From: Serpula lacrymans var. lacrymans S7.9
Lineage: Eukaryota > Basidiomycota > Agaricomycetes > Boletales > Serpulaceae
Reading direction: 5' to 3'
Assembly: GCF_000218685.1 (NCBI RefSeq)
Contig: NW_006763295.1
Span: forward strand, 2,182,882 to 2,246,881
Length of the DNA stretch: 64,000 nt
Position numbers and translations under genes: made by a program
Notes under the pieces: model-generated
Database searches by the model: none
Seen by the model: only the letters and a program-made list of their open reading frames with translations
What the model was told of the DNA's origin: nothing
Shown here: piece by piece, positions 46,370 to 56,866 of the stretch
Layout: each line of letters starts with the position of its first letter
Position numbering within the stretch: the stretch's first letter is position 1

Positions 46370-47743
46370 ATTCTTTCTCCTTCTTTTGCACAGGCATACT
46401 GTGTACATATGTGCTTATATTTCACTACATCAACCCCTGTACTTTACCTTGTACATCATCATAATTGCAATCCAGTCTTGTTTCAAATCTCATCTCATCC
46501 TATCAAGTATATAGGATCTCTCACAGAATTTCATGCTCAAGCCCACTGTCCTACTGCTGTTTGTGATTCAGAGTGGTCACAATACTTTTTGCTGCTACTA
46601 CTGTTTAGTGTCATCAAATTTACTTTCCACTGCTGAAGTCACTGTTATTGTAACAACCTAGAGTTAGTTACTCTGGCGCACAACTAGAACCAACTATAGA
46701 GAGGATGATGAGGGAGTGGTTACCCTTTAGACTTCAACAAGTTAGTTGTGAGGATACAACAGAAGGACTCGCTGAGGAGTCTCCTTGGTTTATTGGTCTA
46801 TATATAATACTACAGGTTTGTTTGTACAGTTGATAGAGGCAGTGGCTGATGATGTCATGGGGCCTAGCCCATGTGACCAGCTCCACTGCGTGAGAGACTT
46901 GTATCTAAAATAAGAAGAAGGGCAGCGCAGTGCGAGAAGGAGGAGTTTGAACAAAAGGGAAAGTGCTGCATGGCACAATGTGAGAAAACTACAGTAAAAG
47001 GTTAAAGAGGAGAATGAAATTTAAAGGTCCAAAAATGTGTTATTGTAACAGTTATCGCTTTCCATTAAAGTTCTTCTGGGAACTACAGTTTGTGTATCAG
47101 AAGCCTGCTATCACTGGGAATCTCAACATCCTGATTATTCTCAAACCTGCCTTGTGCTACAATTAGTAAGGTAGTGCTTGTCTTAATGAGATTTATGTCT
47201 GTAGAAATAAACACAATGTTCTCAGTCTTTGCAATAACAGACTGTGATATATTAACTACCTGTAGAAATAGACACAATGTTCTAAGGTAGTATTTTAGCT
47301 ATGAGTAAAAATCATAATGTAAAATGTTCTTACCTCAGTTTTTGCAATAACAGACTGAGGTGTAAGTAAAATGTGTCTCGAAAAATAAGAATGTATCGGA
47401 AAAGTCCGAAGCTAAATATGGTAAGTAATTCATGTGCAAGACACTGTGCGTGTGGCTCAATAATGTAGGCTTGTGTACTGCAACTCTACAACATGTCTAT
47501 ACTCTTCTCAATCCCAATCCAGTCCAGTACAAAGCTCCTATCTTTCAACTACCCCTTCTTCTCAAACCCACACCTCTTGGGTCTTGTTTTGAAGGATCAT
47601 AAAACTTACCACTCCACAAACAACCAGAGCACCCACCATTCTAGGAGGCCTAGCCCACAAACAAGTTCTATGGAATCTGGGAGGATTTTTTGTTGGTTTG
47701 TTCTTGTGTGTGGTTTTTTAACAGGCAATTTTCATCATCGGCA
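46370..47743 (+). mobile_element. R repeat, copy A (divergent, 5'-truncated)
   Basis: This matches the 3' part of the R copies to the right: the stretch with a poly-pyrimidine tract, a TATAAA-like box, the phrase CTGCTATCACTGGGAA, and a 3' end CATCATCGGCA. It is strongly diverged and nearly free of CpG. A solo LTR at 46649-47050 interrupts it. Coordinates of the left end are approximate. Confidence 0.6.
46649..47050 (+). mobile_element. Solo LTR, family 1, TSD gttat
   Basis: This is a 402 bp element starting TGTAACAACC and ending ATTGTAACA. It is flanked by the direct repeat GTTAT (46644-46648 and 47051-47055), the 5 bp target duplication expected of Ty3/gypsy. It contains a TATATAATA box and a GGACTCGCTGAGGAGTC hairpin. 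It is inserted in R copy A. Confidence 0.9.
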
Positions 47744-48226
47744 GTGGCAAGCCACTTTCATTTTTATCTCTAACATTGCTGTAAACTAATGTTTAGCTAT
47801 AAGAGAGGTCTGTTTCATCTGTGAGATTGAATGTGAATTGAACCTCCCTGCATAATTCATGGCTGTGTATTTGCTGTCCAGAATTTCACATTAAATGTGG
47901 TCCCAAACTCCTCAAGCATATGGTGTTATGCACCAAAGTTGATTGGTAGTATGGACAGGTGTTAATAACAAAGCAACTATTTAAAAGGCTCACCTTTGCA
48001 CCACTTAGGCACAGTGCCACGTGATATGGAATAGTAATTAATATTGCTTTTTTCAAAATTGTGGCTGATCAGCACCCACCTCTATTAGGCAATCAAGTTG
48101 CACCCACCTTTGATTTTCATTTGGTACTTTCCATGTTTTGGCATTTCAGCAACTTTTCATATCACCACTGGCTACACATTGCGTCCTCACTTTTGTTTTC
48201 CCTTACTCCCCTTCCCTTACTTAGCC

Positions 48227-48640
48227 TGTAACAACCAAGAGTTTAGCTACTCTGGCGCACAACTCAGACAAGGCTGTAAAGGTAGTGAGGGGAGTTGTTA
48301 TGCTTAGGATAGGACCAAGTTAGTTGTGGGTAAACAACAGGAGGACTCGCTGAGGAGTCTCCTTGATCTATTGGGGTATATATACCACTACAGTTTGTTT
48401 GTACATGTGTACTGTACAGTTGATGGAGGCAGTGGCTGATGATGTCATGGGGCACAGCCCATGTGACCAGCTCCACTGCATAAAAAATTTGTATCTAAAA
48501 ATAGAAAAGGCAGTGCAGCGCAAGAAGTGGAGTTTGAACAATAATGGAAAGTGCCGCATGGCACAGGGTGTGAAAACTACAAAAGAAAGTTGGAGAGGAG
48601 AATAAAATTTAAAAGGTCCAAAAATTGTGTTATTGTAACA
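48227..48640 (+). mobile_element. Solo LTR, family 1, TSD tagcc
   Basis: This 414 bp element has the same ends as the family 1 LTR at 46649 (TGTAACAACC to ATTGTAACA). It is flanked by TAGCC at 48222-48226 and 48641-48645. Its removal restores the R sequence CTTAGCCCCAC, which matches copy C at the corresponding place. Confidence 0.92.
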
Positions 48641-49041
48641 TAGCCCCACTATGGGCCCTCTTCTGTTTTTTCTCTTCTCACCAGACATTTGTTTTTGGCT
48701 CCCCATCTTAGTCCACTTTTTCATCACCTTGTCACTCCTCCTACTTGTCCTCCTTGCGCCTCCACCATATCTGATGTCACCTCTCTCCATCCACTTCTGC
48801 TGCTGATCCATCAACCACCACATGCTACTACTGGTTTCAGCAAAGCCCCAGCAGCCAGTCCAAATTGGGCAGCTGGTCCATCTTCATGATGTCAATATGC
48901 CATCATACACTATCAAATCATTGGTCACTCATCTTGCCTGGCTGGAGCAAGGCTGGGTAGGTTTTGAGCTGGAAAAGGCCCATCCTCTTGCGTTGCCCAT
49001 GTACATTGCTGTCCCATTTGCTTGGGTATATTTATCCTTTG

Positions 49042-49467
49042 TGTTACAATTGATATACCAGCACCTACTTACACTTCACTTTTTTGTACTTTTACTTTTC
49101 TTTTTCCAAGTCACATGACTGATCATGTGACCATTTACTTTACTTTACTTTTTCGGACTTTTCATAGTCACATGACCAATCATGTGGCACATCACCTGAC
49201 CAGTGTCTAGACTCATCATGTGACCAGTCACATGCTAGACATCGGACTTTAAACTTTATTTACAACTGTACAATACCTCATGTATTTTAGTATATATACT
49301 GGAGCAATACATGGGAAGGGACTCAGCGAGTCCTCTTCTAGTGTATACCAACATTAGTATGACAAGTTCCCTCCTATAATAGGTTGTACACTTCCCTTTC
49401 CTCCACTGAGTTGTTGTTGTGGTTGTGCTCCAGTGCCCCAAGACTGTGTCTTGTTGGTGTTGTCACA
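49042..49467 (+). mobile_element. Solo LTR, family 2, TSD ctttg
   Basis: This 426 bp element runs from TGTTACAATTGA to GTTGTCACA, flanked by CTTTG at 49037-49041 and 49468-49472. Its left half carries several CACATG/CATGTG pairs. A TATATATAC box lies near 49,290. It is unrelated to family 1 and inserted in the conserved ORF of R copy B. Confidence 0.88.
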
Positions 49468-50536
49468 CTTTGTCCATTATTGTCTTTGCTACAGCTACAC
49501 TTACCACCCGCTACCTGGGACACACCTGTTCCAGATCAGAACTACTCCCTTCCCTCCCTTGTTTGACCAGGTGGTCCACTACAATCAGACCATTGGTAAA
49601 GCCATGGAACTGCCAGATTTGGACTAGGTGGTGGACTTGTGGCTCCATTTCCTTTTTTTCAGCAAGACATTCATTTGCATTCTTATGACATCATGATTTT
49701 AATTTTCTTGCTCTCTTTTTGCTATTGGACTTTATTTTATGGCTGTACAAACCTGTAACATTACATACACAGCATTCATTGTTCTATTCCTTTCTTTTCC
49801 TTATTTTAGTAATGTTATCCTGTACTACCTGCACAGGATTTGCCAGCACATATTCATTCCTTCACATTCTTTCTCATTCTTTTTGCATAGCTATACTGTG
49901 CATAGCCTTCCTTTCTTTTACTATGTAAACCCTTGTATTCTACCTTGTAAAAAAATAATCACAATCCAGTCTTGTCCTTGATTCTTAATTCTCAAGTCTC
50001 TATCCACTGCTACCTGTGATCCAGTGTGGTCACAACACTTCCCACTGCTACTACTGTTAACTACTATCATTTTCACTCTCCACTACAGAAGTCACTATCA
50101 TCCCTTTTGATTAGAGTCTTTCTGAGCACTACAGTTTATGCGTCAGGAGTCTGCTATCACTGGGAACCTCATCATCTTGTCATTCTCAAACCTACATTGT
50201 GCTACAATTAGCAATGTAGTGCTTGCCTATATCTGTCTCAGCTCCATATTCAGTAAAAAGCCCCTATCTTCCTACTATCCCCCCTTGTCCAAACCCACAC
50301 ATCTCTGGGTCTCACTTTCAAGAATTCATTATATTTACCACTCCACAAACAACCAGATCACCCACTATTCTGAGAGGCAAAGCCCATAAACAAGTTCTGT
50401 GGAATCTGGGAGGATTGTTTTGTTAGTTTGTTTGTATGTGGTTTTCTAGCAAACAGTCTCCATCATCAACATCATATACCCTGGTCCGGTTCTCAAAGCC
50501 AATAGCCAACAAAAAGCCTTCATTGACCACATTATC

Positions 50537-50947
50537 TGTTACAATTTCTATTCTTTTTTACGGACTACTCATTTTCTTTACTCATTGGTTATACCATTGG
50601 ACCAATGACTCATTTCCTTCCCATATATTTCCATTCTTTTTGCAGTCGCATTACTTTGTATAGTACTTAGTCGTCAACGGACAGACCAGCCCTAGATAGG
50701 ACCTGACTTCTATCACCGATTCTATCTCCTATAAATACGCTTGTAACAGTAGTAGTACTCTTCAATACAATTCTACGCAGCTTACGCTTACAAAGCTAGA
50801 CTCCTAAGGTCAGGCTTTCATTTGGAAGAAGACCAACTCTCATTGGAAGAACTCTATTCAGAACTACATTCTCAAACTTGTCTTCGGATAAGTCTCTTTG
50901 AAACCTCAATGAACCCTCAGACTTTGTTAAGCACTTTGTGTGTAACA
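50537..50947 (+). repeat. 5' LTR of the chromovirus
   Basis: 411 bp from TGTTACAATTTC to TGTGTAACA, with a CTATAAATACG box near 50,729. It differs from the 3' LTR at roughly two dozen positions by eye (about 94% identity), mostly transitions, so the insertion is not recent. Confidence 0.9.
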
Positions 50948-51009
50948 AAAGAATTGTATTCATACCAGAAGTCCCATCTATTTAGGTTTGGGAAGAAAAA
51001 GTCGACAAG

Positions 51010-52148
51010 ATGTCGCAACAACCAACACCCAGATCTCAGAGAGCAGGAAGAAGCTCAGACGATTCACAAACACAGACAGCAACACCCCCAGTATCATCCA
51101 GACAAGGAAGGACAGCAGCACCACCTCCCTTTCCCCAACCCGACGTCGCTCAACTCCACACCAGAGAACAGGCGGACACATTTTACAAAGCCAGAACACA
51201 TTGGCCACAGTTTTACGCAGAAAGCCACCCACAACTAATACCCAGAACACAACACGATCCCCCAGTAGTTGCAGCAGACGTCTACGACAAAAACGACTTT
51301 GAAGAATATGCAGCGGAAGGTGAACCAATACCACCTCCCACACCACAGATACTTCACACAGCACCCAATCCATCTCCAGTTCCACCAACACGCACCATGT
51401 CTAATGCTGCAGCATCCAAACCCACAATGATTGGAAAGGTTGATGACTTCAATGGGACCCCAGATAAGGCCCAAAGATGGATATCATCCACTGATTTACA
51501 CTTCAATATCAACGACACCATTTACACCTCTGACAAGAAAAAGGTGTACGTGGCCCTCAGCTACATGAAGGATGGAACCGCCGCCTCATGGAGTGAAGCC
51601 AAGATGACCAAATACAAAGAGAAGAACACCTACCCCACGTGGGCAGACTTCATGAAAACCTTCACAGCCAGTTTCAGAATGGCAAACGTCAAAGGAACAG
51701 CCTCGGCTGCCTTGATGAAAATGAAAATAGAACCAGGAGAAAATGCAGTGGCATTTAACTCAAGGTTCATGCTAGATGCCAGAAAGAGCGGCATCAACAA
51801 TGAAGCCATGATCATGGTTTATCAGAAAGCGATCTGACCTCCCCTCCTCCATGGAGCACTCACCGGAAAAGAACTGATCACCATCAAAGATTGGATGAAC
51901 ACAGTGGCAAATCTAGACACCAACTGGATCAGTGCCAACACCATCTCCGAAGGGACTTGGGGGACTAGAAATAAGGAAAAACAAAACAACAAAAATTGCA
52001 AAGGTGGACCATCCACCAGCGCAAAAAGACTGATCAAGGGTAAAGAAGAAACCCAAAGGAAAGAAGGGAGATGCTTCATATGCAACGAAAAAGGGCACAT
52101 AGGAAGGAATTGTCAGAATAAAGGAAAGACTCCCAAAAGAAAGGTGTA
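51010..52148 (+). pseudogene. gag of the chromovirus (premature stop)
   Basis: This is a capsid-type protein of about 380 residues. It has a Pro/Gln-rich N-terminus, a capsid region (IGKVDDFNGTPDKAQRWI, MKDGTAASWSEAKM, TWADFMKTFTASF) and a C-terminal CCHC zinc knuckle, CFICNEKGHIGRNC. A TGA at 51835-51837 interrupts the frame after YQKAI. The same frame continues to the knuckle, so one substitution could account for the break. The frame runs directly into the LTR fragment at 52145. Confidence 0.85.
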
Positions 52149-52373
52149 ACAACCAAGAGTTAGTTACTCTGGCGCACACAGAACACACTATAAGGAATAT
52201 GATGAGGGAGTGGTTACCCCTTGAGCTGCAGAGAGTTTGTTGGTATACAACAGGAGGACTCGCTGAGGAGTCTCCTGGATCTATTGGGGTATATATACTA
52301 CTACAGGGTTGTTTGTACATGTGTACTATACAGTTTGATAGAGACAGTGGCTGATGATGTCATGGGGCCTAGC
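52145..52373 (+). mobile_element. Truncated family 1 LTR
   Basis: This matches the first 230 bp of the solo LTRs at 46649 and 48227 (start TGTAACAACC). It ends abruptly at GGGGCCTAGCC, where R copy C begins. Confidence 0.85.
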
Positions 52374-54187
52374 CCGCTGTCATGCACCAAAGTTGATTGG
52401 TAGCATAGACAGGTGTCAATAATGAAGCGAATATTCAAAAAGACTCGCCTTTGCGCCACACAGACACAGTGCCACGTGGAATAGTAATTAATATTGCCTT
52501 TTTCGAACTTGTGGCTGATCAGCACCACCCCTATTAGGCAATCCAGTCACGCTCACCTTTGCTTTTCCATTCGGTACTTTCCGCATTTCGGCATTTCGGC
52601 AAATTTTCGTGTCGCCACTGGCTACACATTGCATTGCGCCCTCACTTTTGTTGTTTCCCTTACTCCCCTTCCTTTGCCTAGCCCCACCATGGGCCCCTTC
52701 CTCTCCTTTTTATTCTCACCTGATGGTCGTTTCTGGATCCCCATTCTAATCCACTTTTCCGTCACCTCCACCCTCCTCCTCCTCATCTTATTTGCACCCC
52801 CACCATTTCTGATGTCACCACTTCCTATCCGCTTCTGTCGCCGATCCGTTGACTACCACGTGCCACTGCTGATATCAGCAAAGCCCCGGCGGCCGGTCCA
52901 AATAGGGCAACAGGTCCATCTTCATGACGTCGATCTACCATCATATACTATCAAAACATCGGTCGCTCGTCTTGCCTGGTTAGAGCGTGGGTGGGTAGTT
53001 TTTGAGCTGGAGAAGGTTCATCCCCTTGCGTCACCCATGTTCATCACTGTCCCATTCACTTGGGTACACTTATCTTTTGTCCATCGTCTTCGCTACAGCT
53101 ACACCTATCACACGCTGCCTGGGACTCACTTGTTCCAAATTGGAACTACTCCTCTCCCTCCCTCGTTTGATCAGGTGGTCCAACACAACCAGTCCATTGG
53201 TAAGGCCATGGAACTGTCGGATTTGGACTAGGTGGTGGACTGGTGGCTCCAGTTTCTTTTTTTTCAGCAGAACATTCATTTACAGTGCGATTGTTTTTGA
53301 TTTTTGAATCATTTTTATGGACACATATTTTTTTAGAATGTCTGACTGACAATAAAGGAACTGTGTTGATACTGATAGTGTTTTGCCTTGCCCCTTTTTT
53401 TACTGCATCTTCCCATGACATCATGATTTTCCTGCTCTCTTTTTGCTATTGGACTTTACTTTATGGCTGTACAAACCTGTGACATTACTCACAGCATTTA
53501 TTGTTCTATCCCTTTCTTTTCCTTTTTTTGACAATCTTATCCTGTACTACCTACGCAGGATTTGTCAGCGTATATTCCTTCCTTCATATTCTTTCTCATT
53601 CTTTTTGCACAGCTATACTGTGCATAGCCTACTTTTATTTTACTATATAAACCCCTGTATTTTACCTTGTAAAAAAACAACAAGAAATCCAATCCAGACT
53701 TCTTCTCTACTCTCAAGTTCACTACTCTGCTACTTGTGATCCAGTGTGGTCACAACACTTCCCACTTTTACCACTGTCAACTGCTGTCATCGTCACTTCC
53801 CACTTTTGAAGTCATTGTCATCCCTTTCGATTAGAGTCCTTCTGAGCACTACAGTTTGTGCGTCAGGAGCCTGCTATCACTGGGAACCTCGTCATATTGT
53901 CGTTCTCAAACCTACCTTGTGCTACGATTAGCAAGGTAGTGCTCATCTATACTCGTCACTAAGCCCCTATCTTCTATCAATTCAACTATCCCTCCTCCTC
54001 AAAACCCACACTCATACATCACTGGGTTTTACTTTGAAGGATCCTCATATATACCACCCCACTAACAACCAGAGCACCCACTGTTCTAGAAGGCAAAGCC
54101 CATAAACAAGTTCCGTGGAACCTGGGAGGATTGTGTGTTAGTTTGTTTTTGTGTGTGGTTTTCTAACAGCAGTTCTCATCATCGACA
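52374..54187 (+). repeat. R repeat copy C, left arm of a 1.8 kb inverted repeat
   Basis: Base x of this arm pairs with base 109059 minus x of the right arm. R proper runs from TGTCATGCACC at 52378 to CATCATCGACA at 54187. It has LTR-like TG...CA ends, a TATAAA box in CTATATAAACCCCTG near 53,645 and a 245-residue open frame at 52494-53231. Differences from the right arm are few and lie mostly near the outer end. Confidence 0.93.
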
Positions 54188-54401
54188 ACAATCCAACCAA
54201 GAATTGGAGATCTACCTCCACATCTTCTGCCAGAACCAACCGCACAGCTGGGCAAAATACCTTACAATCGCTGAATTCTGCCACAACCAACAACCACACT
54301 CCACAAATAATCAATCACCATTCTACCTCCTCATGGGATATGAACCCCAAGGAATCCCGACTGAATACCAGTCCACAAATATCCCATCAGTAGAAAAATG
54401 A
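54188..54401 (+). pseudogene. Integrase fragment of a Ty3/gypsy pol
   Basis: About 65 residues align with the end of the gypsy integrase core: SNQELEIYLHIFCQNQPH, WAKYLTIAEFCHNQQPHS, then SPFYLLMGYEPQGIP. The fragment starts immediately after R copy C and stops after PSVEK. Confidence 0.8.
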
Positions 54402-54871
54402 TTATCCGGACTACTTTGTAAGGACCATTTATTATTTTCTCTATGTCTTGGTTTTCAAACACTTTTCCCATTACACCTCTGGCTCTAGGGCTGGAGGTAT
54501 CATTTGCTATTCTACTTCTCATAGCCCTCACAGGCTTTCTCAACCATTGTTACCACTTTATATTGCAGATCAGAGACTGGGTATCACCCCCAGCCAGCCA
54601 GCACAATGGGTAAGGGCTAGTGGTAGACATCTCGCCAACCAGCTCCAAGCCCCATCAGTGCCTGGAGATACTAATAGACGCTTTAGTCAGGATTGTACCT
54701 CATCATGAGGATACGGTTCCTGAACATGCGTGACAACACTTATTATTAGTACACTTTCCCACCTGCTGATTAATTGTCAAAGTCATATGATAGTTATCCT
54801 TTTTCTTATTGGTTGATTTTCCTCTCAGACCACTTTCCTTTTATTCTTCTTTTGGTCTGAGGGATAGACGG
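54402..54871. other. Unidentified spacer sequence of the inverted repeat
   Basis: This is 470 bp between the integrase fragment and R copy D. A short frame near 54,560-54,708 ends in APSVPGDTNRRFSQD; it is not recognised. It has no similarity by eye to the rest of the window. Confidence 0.4.
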
Positions 54872-56685
54872 TGTCGATGATGAGAACTGTTGTTAGAAAA
54901 CCACACACAAAAACAAACTAACACACAATCCTCCCAGATTCCACGGAACTTGTTTATGGGCTTTGCCTCCTAGAACAGTGGGTGCTCTGGTTGTTAGTGG
55001 GGTGGTATATATGAGGATCCTTCAAAGTAAAACCCAGTGATGTATGAGTGTGGGTTTTGAGGAGGAGGGATAGTTGAATTGATAGAAGATAGGGGCTTAG
55101 TGACGAGTATAGATGAGCACTACCTTGCTAATCGTAGCACAAGGTAGGTTTGAGAACGACAATATGACGAGGTTCCCAGTGATAGCAGGCTCCTGACGCA
55201 CAAACTGTAGTGCTCAGAAGGACTCTAATCGAAAGGGATGACAATGACTTCAAAAGTGGGAAGTGACGATGACAGCAGTTGACAGTGGTAAAAGTGGGAA
55301 GTGTTGTGACCACACTGGATCACAAGTAGCAGAGTAGTGAACTTGAGAGTAGAGAAGAAGTCTGGATTGGATTTCTTGTTGTTTTTTTACAAGGTAAAAT
55401 ACAGGGGTTTATATAGTAAAATAAAAGTAGGCTATGCACAGTATAGCTGTGCAAAAAGAATGAGAAAGAATATGAAGGAAGGAATATACGCTGACAAATC
55501 CTGCGTAGGTAGTACAGGATAAGATTGTCAAAAAAAGGAAAAGAAAGGGATAGAACAATAAATGCTGTGAGTAATGTCACAGGTTTGTACAGCCATAAAG
55601 TAAAGTCCAATAGCAAAAAGAGAGCAGGAAAATCATGATGTCATGGGAAGATGCAGTAAAAAAAGGGGCAAGGCAAAACACTATCAGTATCAACACAGTT
55701 CCTTTATTGTCAGTCAGACATTCTAAAAAAATATGTGTCCATAAAAATGATTCAAAAATCAAAAACAATCGCACTGTAAATGAATGTTCTGCTGAAAAAA
55801 AAGAAACTGGAGCCACCAGTCCACCACCTAGTCCAAATCCGACAGTTCCATGGCCTTACCAATGGACTGGTTGTGTTGGACCACCTGATCAAACGAGGGA
55901 GGGAGAGGAGTAGTTCCAATTTGGAACAAGTGAGTCCCAGGCAGCGTGTGATAGGTGTAGCTGTAGCGAAGACGATGGACAAAAGATAAGTGTACCCAAG
56001 TGAATGGGACAGTGATGAACATGGGTGACGCAAGGGGATGAACCTTCTCCAGCTCAAAAACTACCCACCCACGCTCTAACCAGGCAAGACGAGCGACCGA
56101 TGTTTTGATAGTATATGATGGTAGATCGACGTCATGAAGATGGACCTGTTGCCCTATTTGGACCGGCCGCCGGGGCTTTGCTGATATCAGCAGTGGCACG
56201 TGGTAGTCAACGGATCGGCGACAGAAGCGGATAGGAAGTGGTGACATCAGAAATGGTGGGGGTGCAAATAAGATGAGGAGGAGGAGGGTGGAGGTGACGG
56301 AAAAGTGGATTAGAATGGGGATCCAGAAACGACCATCAGGTGAGAATAAAAAGGAGAGGAAGGGGCCCATGGTGGGGCTAGGCAAAGGAAGGGGAGTAAG
56401 GGAAACAACAAAAGTGAGGGCGCAATGCAATGTGTAGCCAGTGGCGACGCGAAAATTTGCCGAAATGCCGAAATGCGGAAAGTATCGGATGGAAAAGCAA
56501 AGGTGAGCGTGACTGGATTGCCTAATAGAGGTGGTGCTGATCAGCCACAAGTTCAAAAAGGGCAATATTAATTACTATTCCACGTGGCACTGTGCCTGTG
56601 TGGCGCAAAGGCGAGTCTTTTTGAATATTCGCTTCATTATTGACACCTGTCCATGCTACCAATCAACTTTGGTGCATGACAGCGG
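54872..56685 (-). repeat. R repeat copy D, right arm of the inverted repeat
   Basis: This is the reverse complement of 52374-54187 with only scattered differences. Three long open frames of copy C recur here on the minus strand (55828-56565, 55320-55616, 55128-55313), two of them identical and the longest with two residue changes. Its outer end abuts the chromodomain. Confidence 0.93.
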
Positions 56686-56689
56686 ACGC

Positions 56690-56809
56690 TGTTACCTGAT
56701 CAAATGGCACCATTACACTCATTCCGAAAACTCATGGGAACCCGAAGAACACTTAACCAGTGCTGCAGAGATACTAGAAGCCTATAAGAAGGACCACAAA
56801 CTGCGTTAA
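56690..56809 (+). pseudogene. Chromodomain at the end of pol
   Basis: GRCYLIKWHHYTHSENSWEP followed by EEHLTSAAEILEAYKK is the C-terminal chromodomain of a chromovirus integrase, used to target heterochromatin. The roughly 150 residues that should join it to the integrase core are absent. Confidence 0.85.
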
Positions 56810-56866
56810 AGAGACAATCACCTTCCCTCCTCCACTACCACCAGTCCTCTGTCTCTCAATGCAAAC

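Larger units (their letters stand above)
47934..50471 (+). mobile_element. R repeat, copy B, interrupted by two solo LTRs
   Basis: This begins TGTTATGCACCAAAG and ends CATCATCAACA, the same ends as the other R copies. Removing two inserted LTRs (48227-48640, 49042-49467) leaves about 1.7 kb collinear with copies C and D. Many CG dinucleotides present in C and D are TG or CA here. No target duplication is visible at its ends. Confidence 0.8.

Noticed and set aside
47934..50471. Target duplication CATAT around R copy B
   Set aside because: It would require ends GG...AT that disagree with the common TG...CA ends of the other copies, so it is probably chance.
55635..55913. Plus-strand open frame inside R copy D
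   Set aside because: It is the antisense of the R sequence and recurs as antisense in copy C (53146-53424). No motif supports it.
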